Of a stretch of 16,018 nt of DNA, positions 6,941-13,432 are shown piece after piece. Each line of letters starts with the position of its first letter. The first letter of the stretch is position 1. A program made the position numbers and the translations under genes. Source of the stretch: Deferribacteraceae bacterium (GTDB lineage Bacteria > Chrysiogenota > Deferribacteres > Deferribacterales > JAISNW01); the NCBI GenBank assembly GCA_031285415.1, contig JAITWF010000066.1:1-16018 (forward strand), given 5' to 3'. The notes under the pieces are model-generated. The model was not told where the DNA came from. It saw only the letters and a program-made list of their open reading frames with translations, and did not search any database.

Positions 6941-7669
6941 CTACTTTGAGTACTTATTGCAAAAGTCGTTGTACACCCTTTCGCATGCGCTAGCAAAATC
7001 GTTTATCATGCTCATTATATCGAGGCTTGCCGATGGGTATTTCGTCTGCCCCTCGATCTCCTCTGCCAGTTTGCCGAGGTTTGTGAGGCGAAGGTTGCGA
7101 CTTGCACCCTTTATATTGTGCGAGATATTGCGCAATGCGTTGTAATCCTTTGACATTGCGGCACTCTGCATTAGAGGAACCTCTTCCTGAATATTTTTAA
7201 AGAACTGTTCAAAGAGGTTTACCAACATCTTTCTATCTGAGATTCCGAGTGCGCCAGAGAGCTTGTCTACGTCGACAAAATCTTCACCAGGGGCAGGTGT
7301 TACCTTGCCAGAGCGCACAATTTCGATAGTTTCACGCAGAGATTTCACGCTGATAGGCTTTGTGATATATCCATCCATACCGATTTGCAGATAGTATTTA
7401 ATCTCTGCATCTTTGGCGTTATTCATCACAGCGACTATCGGTGGGCAGTTTACCCCCTGCTTCGCTCGATGGACAAACTCCGCCAACAGCTCCATGTCTA
7501 GCGCAGGGGAGGAAACATCTATAAACAACAGATCAAAGCTATGAGTGACCTTGGTTTGAAGCTCGTTAAAGCTAAGAGCAAGCTCGACATAGTAGCCAGA
7601 TTGCTCCAGAAACATCTTCATCATCTTGGAGTTAATAGGATTGTCTTCAAAGAGAAGCACTCTTGCCAT
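6941..7669 (-). CDS. Response-regulator receiver fused to HPt domain
   Basis: A 242-residue phosphorelay protein and first gene of the leftward operon. The receiver (1-118) has Glu8-Asp9, the phosphoacceptor Asp51 (LLFIDV) and Lys104 (YITKP). The conserved Thr/Ser of the switch is replaced by Met82 (VAVMNN). A linker follows, then an HPt four-helix bundle (about 130-242) with ISHNIKGAS, phospho-His184. There is no DNA-binding or enzymatic output and no kinase core, so it should shuttle phosphate between a hybrid sensor kinase and other regulators, encoded elsewhere. The start is moved to the ATG at 7669 because GGAGG (7678-7682) sits eight bases upstream. The in-frame GTG at 7684 would place that site inside the gene. 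A candidate promoter lies at 7704-7732. Confidence 0.92.
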   Translation of the reverse strand: MARVLLFEDNPINSKMMKMFLEQSGYYVELALSFNELQTKVTHSFDLLFIDVSSPALDMELLAEFVHRAKQGVNCPPIVAVMNNAKDAEIKYYLQIGMDGYITKPISVKSLRETIEIVRSGKVTPAPGEDFVDVDKLSGALGISDRKMLVNLFEQFFKNIQEEVPLMQSAAMSKDYNALRNISHNIKGASRNLRLTNLGKLAEEIEGQTKYPSASLDIMSMINDFASACERVYNDFCNKYSK

Positions 7670-7703
7670 GCGACACACCTCCACATACAGTCATGAACTT
7701 CTA

Positions 7704-7732
7704 CTTATATTACAAATCAATTTCAAATTCAA
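7704..7732 (-). promoter_or_regulatory. Candidate sigma70-type promoter for the leftward eight-gene operon
   Basis: Read on the minus strand, TTGAAT (7732-7727), a 17-base spacer and TATAAG (7709-7704). Transcription would start near 7697, giving a leader of about 28 nt with GGAGG before the ATG at 7669. The surrounding sequence is AT-rich and back-to-back with the serA promoter. Confidence 0.5.
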
Positions 7733-7765
7733 CTTTTTTATTGGTGCTGATATATTATTATTCTA

Positions 7766-7794
7766 TTGTTTTATTTTTGGCTTTTATGTATAAA
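7766..7794 (+). promoter_or_regulatory. Candidate sigma70-type promoter for serA
   Basis: TTGTTT (7766-7771), a 17-base spacer and TATAAA (7789-7794). Initiation near 7801 would give a leader of about 24 nt containing GAGG (7813-7816), eight bases before the ATG. No operator-like palindrome or riboswitch is visible in the divergent intergenic region. Confidence 0.45.
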
Positions 7795-7824
7795 TTAGAA
7801 AACTAAAGATATGAGGTTTTAGGA

Positions 7825-9456
7825 ATGTCAAAATACAGCATAATAATAGCCGACCACCTTGCCGAAGAGGGATACGACCTTCTTAGGGCAGATCCAGATG
7901 TAACATTTGATCTCCGTCCAGGGATCAAGAACGACGAGCTTAAAACGCTCCTTTGCAACTACGACGCCGTTATCACACGTAGCGGCACCAACGTCACCGC
8001 CGATCTCCTCGAGAACACTGGCAAGTTAAAGATCGTAGGCAGAGCTGGCGTTGGTCTCGATAACGTCGATATCGAGGCTGCCAGCAAGAAGGGGTTGATC
8101 GTTATGAACGCCCCAACGGGTAACACACTTGCCGCAGTTGAGCTCACAATGGGAATGATCCTCGCCGCCGCTCGCAAGATCCCAGCTGCCGATCAATCCA
8201 CACGCTCTGGCGAATGGAATCGTAAGAAGTTTATGGGCGTACAGCTCTATAATAAAACGCTCGGTATCATCGGCATGGGACGTATCGGCACCAACGTTGC
8301 CATTCGTGCAAAGGCGTTCGGTATGCGTATCATGGTATTCGATCCATACATAAAGAGAAAGAAGACCGACGATATGGGCGTTACGCTATGCAACACTATC
8401 GAAGAGGTTCTAAAGGCTGCCGACGTGCTTACACTGCACACACCGCTCACTACAGAGACCAAAGGGATCATCACAAGAGAGCGTATAGCTATGATGAAGA
8501 AAGGCTCTATCATAGTAAACTGCGCTAGAGGCGGTCTGATAGATGATGTTGCCCTCTGCGACGCTGTAAAGAGTGGTCACCTATTCGCCGCTGCAACAGA
8601 CGTTTTTGAGGAGGAGCCACCTACCAACACTCCACTCCTTAGCACAGAGAACCTCTTTATCACCCCACATATCGGCGCAAACACGCACGAGGGGCAGAAG
8701 GGCGTTGCCGTTATCATCTGCGAGCAGGTGTTGAATGCACTGCACGGCAGACCGTATCAGTACGCCGTTAATACATCATTTGAGCGTGCGCAACTAACGC
8801 CTGATATGCAGAGCTTCTTTGATCTCTGCGAAAATGTGGGCAAGATGGCGGCACAGCTTACTAGTGGCAAGATAAAGGATATGCAGATCGTGCTTGCAGG
8901 TAAACGCTTTGAGGCGGATCTGAAAGAGCGCACATTCGACACACCATTTAACTATCACCCATTCACGATAGCACTTGTAAAGGGCTGCCTAGAGACGATC
9001 TCAAATGAGGCGATCTCTTATATCAAGGCTCCATACGAGGCGAAAGATACAGGTCTGAACGTTACAGAGTCTAAAGTGCCTAACTATGATAGCATGACAG
9101 ACCATATCGTGCTAAACGTTAAAACAGATAGCGGCGAAGAGATTCGCTACTCTGCAACGGTTTACGCCGATGGCGTAGGCAGAATTACCGAGATAGGGCC
9201 CTTCCACCTCGATCTGATAGCGCAGGGAACGTATCTATACTTCCGCAACCACGATACTCCAGGGATTATCGGCAAGGTGGGAACACTACTGGCAGAGAAT
9301 AATATTAATATAGCAAACTTTGAACTCACCCGCATAAAGGCACGTGGCGGAGAGGCGGCTTGCTTTGTGCTGGTGGACGATCCGATCACACAGCAGGTAC
9401 TCGACGAACTTCTGAATATTCAGGGGATTATAGAGGCTAAGGCGATAGATTTATAA
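7825..9456 (+). CDS. serA: D-3-phosphoglycerate dehydrogenase
   Basis: It oxidises 3-phosphoglycerate to 3-phosphohydroxypyruvate with NAD+, the first step of serine synthesis. At 543 residues it is the long form, as in Bacillus and Mycobacterium. A split substrate-binding domain surrounds a Rossmann NAD domain with GIIGMGRIG (147-155). Catalytic Arg235 (NCARGG), Glu264 (VFEEEP) and His282 (PHIGAN) follow. Residues about 300-460 are the intervening ASB-type domain, and a C-terminal ACT domain starts around residue 470 (YLYFRNHDTPGIIGKVG). The ACT domain suggests serine feedback control. GAGG lies eight bases before the ATG. The gene is divergent from the phosphorelay operon and followed immediately by structured repeat copy 2, which probably separates it from guaA. 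Confidence 0.97.
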   Translation: MSKYSIIIADHLAEEGYDLLRADPDVTFDLRPGIKNDELKTLLCNYDAVITRSGTNVTADLLENTGKLKIVGRAGVGLDNVDIEAASKKGLIVMNAPTGNTLAAVELTMGMILAAARKIPAADQSTRSGEWNRKKFMGVQLYNKTLGIIGMGRIGTNVAIRAKAFGMRIMVFDPYIKRKKTDDMGVTLCNTIEEVLKAADVLTLHTPLTTETKGIITRERIAMMKKGSIIVNCARGGLIDDVALCDAVKSGHLFAAATDVFEEEPPTNTPLLSTENLFITPHIGANTHEGQKGVAVIICEQVLNALHGRPYQYAVNTSFERAQLTPDMQSFFDLCENVGKMAAQLTSGKIKDMQIVLAGKRFEADLKERTFDTPFNYHPFTIALVKGCLETISNEAISYIKAPYEAKDTGLNVTESKVPNYDSMTDHIVLNVKTDSGEEIRYSATVYADGVGRITEIGPFHLDLIAQGTYLYFRNHDTPGIIGKVGTLLAENNINIANFELTRIKARGGEAACFVLVDDPITQQVLDELLNIQGIIEAKAIDL

Positions 9457-9463
9457 AAAAAAT

Positions 9464-9582
9464 CCCCTTCGCTGGCGAAGGGGTGGCAACTTGCGCTAGC
9501 AAGATGACGGGGTAGTGAACTAAGAGAATATCGGCACACCACTACCCCCCGCCTACGGCGTACCTCTTCGCCAGCGAAGGGG
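9464..9582. repeat. Structured intergenic repeat, copy 2
   Basis: Same plan and orientation as 1708-1833. The end hairpin CCCCTTCG-CTGG-CGAAGGGG (9464-9483) is mirrored at 9563-9582 with one base changed. GGGGTAGTG (9509-9517) pairs with the CACTACCCC ending at 9548, and CGCC-TAC-GGCG recurs at 9550-9560. The internal hairpin keeps its place but has a different sequence, CTTGC-GCTA-GCAAG (9490-9503). It lies eight bases after the serA stop and 18 bases before guaA, so read-through RNA would fold strongly here. It may terminate serA or stabilise its 3' end. Confidence 0.9.
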
Positions 9583-9600
9583 AATCAAAACAGAGGAAAT

Positions 9601-10821
9601 ATGAGAGAATTAATTGTAATAGTAGATTTCGGAGCAAGCTACACCCAGCTAGTAGCTCGTAAGGTGCGTGAGAGTGGCGTATATTCGGAGATAGTTCCAT
9701 ATACCGCTGGCTTTGAGAAGATCGATGCTAAGAAACCAAAGGGGATAATCTTCGCTGGTGGGCATATCGACACGCCAAGCACCACGGCGTCTGTACTGCG
9801 TGTAGACAAGTTTGAAGAGCAAGTTATAGAAGATTTTGCAACGAATAAGTGCAACTGCAAGTGCGACTGGACTCCGAGCAGCTTCGTTGAAGATGAAGTG
9901 AAACGGATAAAAGAGGTCGTCGGCGATAAACGTGTGCTGTGCGGACTATCTGGTGGCGTTGATTCAGCCGTTACAGCCGCCCTCATACATAGAGCTATCG
10001 GCGATCAGCTAGTGTGCGTATTCGTAGACACTGGATTAATGCGGCTAAACGAAGCAGACCTAGTGGTAAAGGCGTTTAGAGACGAGTTTAAAGCTACACT
10101 AGTGCATGTAAACGCCGAAGAGCGTTTCCTTTCCGCTTTAAAGGGTGTAACCGATCCTGAGCAGAAGCGCAAGATCATCGGCGAGCTATTCATTCGAGTA
10201 TTCGAAGATGAGGCCAACAAAGCTGGCAAGTTTGACTTCCTAGCGCAAGGCACTATCTACCCTGATATTATGGAGTCTATATCGGTAGGGGGCAAGGCTG
10301 TGGCGGTGAAGAGCCATCACAACGTTGGCGGACTGCCTGAAGATATGAAGTTTCAGCTTCTGGAGCCGCTGCGAGATCTCTTCAAAGATGAGGTGCGCAA
10401 GGCTGGATTGGAGCTTGGATTCAGTGAAGAGCTTATCTACCGCCACCCATTCCCAGGGCCAGGGCTTGCGGTGCGTATACTAGGCGAAGTTACAAAGGAG
10501 CGTTGCGATATTCTGCGCCACGCAGATCATATAGCTATAGAGGAGCTTAAAAAAGCTGGACTTTATCGTGAGATCTGGCAGGCGTTCTGCGCCCTACTCC
10601 CAGTTAAAACCGTTGGCGTTAAGAACGATAAGCGCACCTACGACAACGCCTGCGTATTCCGTGCTATCAATAGCGTAGACGCCGTTACAGCTGATTGGGC
10701 GAGGATCCCATACGAGGTGCTTGCTACGATATCCAATAGGATTATAAACGAAGTACCGCATATAAACAGGCTTGTATACGATATAAGCTCGAAACCGCCT
10801 GCAACTATTGAGTGGGAATAA
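9601..10821 (+). CDS. guaA: GMP synthase with internally deleted glutamine amidotransferase domain
   Basis: The synthetase half (about residues 95-406) is complete. It has the PP-loop SGGVDS (117-122), then TIYPDIMES, KSHHNVGGLP, RHPFPGPGLAVRILGEV and the family-typical end KPPATIEWE. It should adenylate XMP and aminate it to GMP. The N-terminal class I amidotransferase domain keeps only its start (VDFGASYTQLVARKVRE... to FAGG, 8-54) and its last helix (EEQVIEDFATNKCNCKCDW, 72-90). The roughly 130 residues between, with the nucleophile-elbow Cys (GxCYG) and the His-x-Glu pair, are replaced by about 16 residues. Length is 406 against about 510-525. The frame is open throughout, so it is not a frameshift. 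It is predicted to be ammonia-dependent or to need a separate glutaminase. AGAGGA precedes the ATG. The stop overlaps the lolC/E-type ATG (TAATG). Confidence 0.93.
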   Translation: MRELIVIVDFGASYTQLVARKVRESGVYSEIVPYTAGFEKIDAKKPKGIIFAGGHIDTPSTTASVLRVDKFEEQVIEDFATNKCNCKCDWTPSSFVEDEVKRIKEVVGDKRVLCGLSGGVDSAVTAALIHRAIGDQLVCVFVDTGLMRLNEADLVVKAFRDEFKATLVHVNAEERFLSALKGVTDPEQKRKIIGELFIRVFEDEANKAGKFDFLAQGTIYPDIMESISVGGKAVAVKSHHNVGGLPEDMKFQLLEPLRDLFKDEVRKAGLELGFSEELIYRHPFPGPGLAVRILGEVTKERCDILRHADHIAIEELKKAGLYREIWQAFCALLPVKTVGVKNDKRTYDNACVFRAINSVDAVTADWARIPYEVLATISNRIINEVPHINRLVYDISSKPPATIEWE

Positions 10822-12065
10822 TGCGCTCCCTTGAGAATCTGTTTGCATCGAGATTTTTAAAAGCGAGAAAGAGTAATAAACTGCTATCGTTTTTATCGAT
10901 CACATCTGTGGTAGGGGTTATGCTAGGTGTAGCGACCCTTATCACCGTTGTGAGCGTTATGGACGGATTCACCGATAGCCTCAAATCCAAATTCCTTGGG
11001 GCTAACCCTCACATTGTAATCACACGGATGGATGCACAGCCGCTTGCGGAGTGGCGCGCATTGATCGATAATATCAGCAAAACCAAATATGTGCATAGCG
11101 TCGCCCCACTCGCCATCGGGCAGGCGATGATCTCGAAGGAGAACACCGTCAGTGGCGTTTTAGTGCGTGGTATCGACCCTGAAATAGAGGCACGCTCTGG
11201 ACTCCTTGAAAGCACCATAATACGTGGCTCTCTAGCAGAGCTTAATAGCGACGATATGCCGACGATACTGATCGGCAAGGAGCTGATGTACTCTCAGGGG
11301 CTGATCCCTGGCAGAGAGATAACGATAATCAGCCCCACTATGACGAGGGGTGCATTCGGCATAATCCCTAAAATGCAGAAGATGAAGGTGGTTGGCTACT
11401 TCGACACAGGGATCTACGAACATAACCGTACCTTAGCATATATGAACCTCACCGACGCCCAAAACTTCTTTATAATGGGCGATAACGTGAGCGCAGTAAC
11501 TGTAACCCTTAGCCATCCTGATAAGTCGTCGGAGGTAGCGTCGCAGTTGCAGCTATCACTCAATAATGGCGAGCTTACAGGCGCAACGTATTGGGTACGA
11601 GATTGGCTTAGTATGAATGAGAGCCTCTTTGCCGCCCTAAAGCTAGAGCAGTATGCGATGTTCGTTATATTAACACTCATAATCGTAGTTGCGTCGTTTA
11701 ATATCGTCAGCATGATAACGGTGACGGTGAAGGATAAACGCAAAGATATAGCGATAATCCGTGCTATGGGTGGCTCTGAAAAGCTTATCCGCAAGGCATT
11801 TGTGCGGCAGGGGCTTATAATAGGCACCGCAGGCACTATCTTAGGGAATATCTTGGCGTTAATAATAGCGTTAATACTGATGAACTTTAAGATAATCACA
11901 CTGCCGAAGGAGATCTACAACTCCGATACGATACCGATCACGCTATCGCCAGAGATCTTCATAATAGTGACGGTGTGCGCAGTGGCGATAACGTATATTG
12001 CGTCGATAGTTCCTGCTAGAATGTCCGCTAAAACCGACCCTATCGAGGCTATCAGAAATGATTGA
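10821..12065 (+). CDS. Lipoprotein-releasing ABC permease (LolC/LolE family)
   Basis: This is the inner-membrane subunit of the LolCDE-type transporter that extracts mature lipoproteins for LolA. It has 414 residues with the family plan. TM1 is about residues 22-47 (SFLSITSVVGVMLGVATLITVV). A large periplasmic domain to about residue 270 follows, then three C-terminal helices in the FtsX-like domain (IVVASFNIVSMITVTVKDKRKDIAI) and the ending PARMSAKTDPIEAIRND. The DKRKDIAIIRAMG stretch is the usual coupling helix. The ATG at 10821 overlaps the guaA stop and has GGGA just upstream; a GTG at 10812 is an alternative. Only one permease gene is next to lolD, so it may form a homodimer (LolF-like), unless a LolE is encoded elsewhere. 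It overlaps the next gene by eight bases. Confidence 0.93.
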   Translation: MRSLENLFASRFLKARKSNKLLSFLSITSVVGVMLGVATLITVVSVMDGFTDSLKSKFLGANPHIVITRMDAQPLAEWRALIDNISKTKYVHSVAPLAIGQAMISKENTVSGVLVRGIDPEIEARSGLLESTIIRGSLAELNSDDMPTILIGKELMYSQGLIPGREITIISPTMTRGAFGIIPKMQKMKVVGYFDTGIYEHNRTLAYMNLTDAQNFFIMGDNVSAVTVTLSHPDKSSEVASQLQLSLNNGELTGATYWVRDWLSMNESLFAALKLEQYAMFVILTLIIVVASFNIVSMITVTVKDKRKDIAIIRAMGGSEKLIRKAFVRQGLIIGTAGTILGNILALIIALILMNFKIITLPKEIYNSDTIPITLSPEIFIIVTVCAVAITYIASIVPARMSAKTDPIEAIRND

Positions 12066-12696
12066 GCTAAAGAATATCACAAAGAGCTACGGCTCGTTGC
12101 AGGTGCTAAACGGCATAAACCTCACCATAAATAAAGGGGAAGTTTTAGCCATTACAGGGCAATCTGGAGCGGGCAAGTCAACATTAATGCATATAATCGG
12201 CGGTCTCGATCGCCCTACCTCTGGCGAGGTGCTCTTTGACGGCACCGATATATATAAACTCAATAGCACAGGGCTTGATCGGTATCGCAACGAGAAGATC
12301 GGCTTTGTGTTTCAGTTTCACTACCTGCTAGACGATTTCTCCGCCGTTGAAAATATTATGATCCCCTCCCTCCTTGCTGGCAAGGGGCAGACAGAGTGCA
12401 AAGATAGAGCTATCGAGCTTTTAAAGAGCGTGGGGCTAGCTGATAGAGCTACTCACCACCCGAAGGAGCTTTCTGGCGGCGAGCAGCAGAGAGTTGCCGT
12501 TGCAAGGGCGTTGATGAATAACCCATCGATGATCCTTGCAGATGAGCCGACTGGCAACCTCGATCGCACCAATAGCGATATAGTGCAGGAGATGTTATTT
12601 GGGCTAAAAAGCCTTGGCGTGGCGGTTGTTATCGTCACCCACGATACGGCTATGGCGGCGCAGTGCGAGAGAACGATACATCTGGAGAAGGCATGA
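12058..12696 (+). CDS. lolD: Lipoprotein-releasing ABC transporter ATPase (LolD-like)
   Basis: This is the cytoplasmic ATPase that powers lipoprotein release with the adjacent permease. All ABC motifs are intact: Walker A GQSGAGKST (34-42), Q-loop Gln86 (VFQFHYLLDDFSAVEN), signature LSGGEQQ (138-144), Walker B MILADEP with the catalytic Glu163, D-loop GNLD and His195 (VTHD). The Q-loop region FHYLLDDFSAVENIMIP is typical of the LolD/MacB/FtsE class. LolD is preferred because of the LolC/E-type partner. At 212 residues it has family length. It starts inside the end of the permease gene (8-nt overlap), and its stop overlaps the next start as ATGA, implying translational coupling. Confidence 0.93.
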   Translation: MIELKNITKSYGSLQVLNGINLTINKGEVLAITGQSGAGKSTLMHIIGGLDRPTSGEVLFDGTDIYKLNSTGLDRYRNEKIGFVFQFHYLLDDFSAVENIMIPSLLAGKGQTECKDRAIELLKSVGLADRATHHPKELSGGEQQRVAVARALMNNPSMILADEPTGNLDRTNSDIVQEMLFGLKSLGVAVVIVTHDTAMAAQCERTIHLEKA

Positions 12697-13310
12697 CGTT
12701 TATCTACTTTTTTGATCTTCTCGGCACCTTCGCCTTTGCGATCAGCGGCGCACTACTTGGGGTGCGCAAAGAGATGGATCTATACGGATATTTCGTGCTT
12801 GCCTTCGTGGTCGCTTGCGGCGGCGGCACTATACGAGATATGATGTTAAATACCTCGCCCTTTATCTTTAACGATCCAAACTACCTATATGTAACGGTTG
12901 CGGCGGTGGTATTAGTTTTTCTGTTCAACAATCGAGTAGAGCAGAAGATGAAGTATCTTATATGGATGGATGCAGTTGGGCTGGGTGTTTTCACCGTTAT
13001 CGGTGCCACAAAGGCGATAAGCGCAGGGCTTGGCTGGTATGCCGTCATCCTATGCGCCGTCCTCACAAGCACAGGTGGTGGAATGATCAGAGACGTGCTT
13101 GCAAACGAGATCCCATTCGTGCTAAGCAAAGAGGTGTACGCCTCGGCAAGTATCCTTGGAGCTATCATATTTTTAGGGTTTAACAAGATTAATTTTAATA
13201 GCACGTTAAGCATTCTAATCACCGCAGTGGTCGTGATTGCGGTGCGAATGATAACATTTAAAAGAAACAAGAATCTACCGAGGAGACACAATAAAGCAAA
13301 AACCGTTTAG
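12693..13310 (+). CDS. TRIC-type (UPF0126/YicG-like) membrane channel
   Basis: A 205-residue membrane protein with seven hydrophobic helices arranged as two similar halves. The duplicated hallmark GGGTIRD (43-49) and GGGMIRD (128-134) lies in helices 2 and 5, as in bacterial TRIC (trimeric intracellular cation-selective) channels. The opening FDLLGTFAFAISGALLGVRKEMDLYGYFVLAFV is typical of the family. It is predicted to be a homotrimeric K+/Na+ channel, and the physiological role in bacteria is unclear. I moved the start to the ATG at 12693, which overlaps the LolD stop (ATGA) and follows GGAGAAGG. A GTG 30 bases earlier would lie deep in lolD. The basic C-terminal tail ends in codons (Lys-Thr-Val-stop) that belong to the inverted repeat at 13299-13419. 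Confidence 0.92.
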   Translation: MTFIYFFDLLGTFAFAISGALLGVRKEMDLYGYFVLAFVVACGGGTIRDMMLNTSPFIFNDPNYLYVTVAAVVLVFLFNNRVEQKMKYLIWMDAVGLGVFTVIGATKAISAGLGWYAVILCAVLTSTGGGMIRDVLANEIPFVLSKEVYASASILGAIIFLGFNKINFNSTLSILITAVVVIAVRMITFKRNKNLPRRHNKAKTV

Positions 13311-13419
13311 ATTGATGCAATGCTAGGCGGCTTTTTAAAACTAAACCGCAGTGTACTTAATGGTACATGAGGATTTAGTTTTAAAAAACAACAACGCAGT
13401 GCGCAATATAAACGGTTTT
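13299..13419. repeat. 121-bp imperfect palindrome (MITE-like) between the TRIC gene and the phosphorylase gene
   Basis: The ends AAAACCGTTT (13299-13308) and AAACGGTTTT (13410-13419) are exact inverted copies. A perfect 14-bp pair TTTTTAAAACTAAA (13332-13345) and its complement (13374-13387) lies inside. TGTAC (13352-13356) and GTACA (13363-13367) close the centre. The sequence between these blocks also aligns arm to arm, so the whole unit is one long decayed hairpin with arms of about 57 bases. It begins inside the TRIC coding sequence and ends four bases before the GGAGG of the next gene. It could act as an attenuator or RNA processing site. Confidence 0.85.
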
Positions 13420-13432
13420 ATCGGAGGAGAGC

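Noticed and set aside
7670..7684. GTG at 7684 as start of the REC-HPt gene
   Set aside because: It would put the strong GGAGG (7678-7682) inside the coding region. The ATG at 7669 is ideally spaced from it, and the receiver begins right there (MARVLLFEDN).
7685..7824. Riboswitch or T-box in the serA leader
   Set aside because: The region is short, AT-rich and without stable pairing. Two back-to-back promoters account for it.
9748..9762. CTTCGCTGG within guaA, matching the core of the CCCCTTCGCTGGCGAAGGGG repeat just upstream
   Set aside because: These bases encode the conserved I-F-A-G-G of GuaA and the flanking repeat sequence is absent. A recombination scar cannot be claimed from nine bases.
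9601..10821. Frameshift or stop codon explaining the short guaA
   Set aside because: The frame is open from start to the canonical IEWE end, and both flanking parts align in the same frame, so the loss is an in-frame internal deletion.
12663..12692. GTG at 12663 as start of the TRIC gene
   Set aside because: The extra ten residues are polar and lie inside lolD. The ATG at 12693 has a ribosome binding site and the typical hydrophobic N-terminus.
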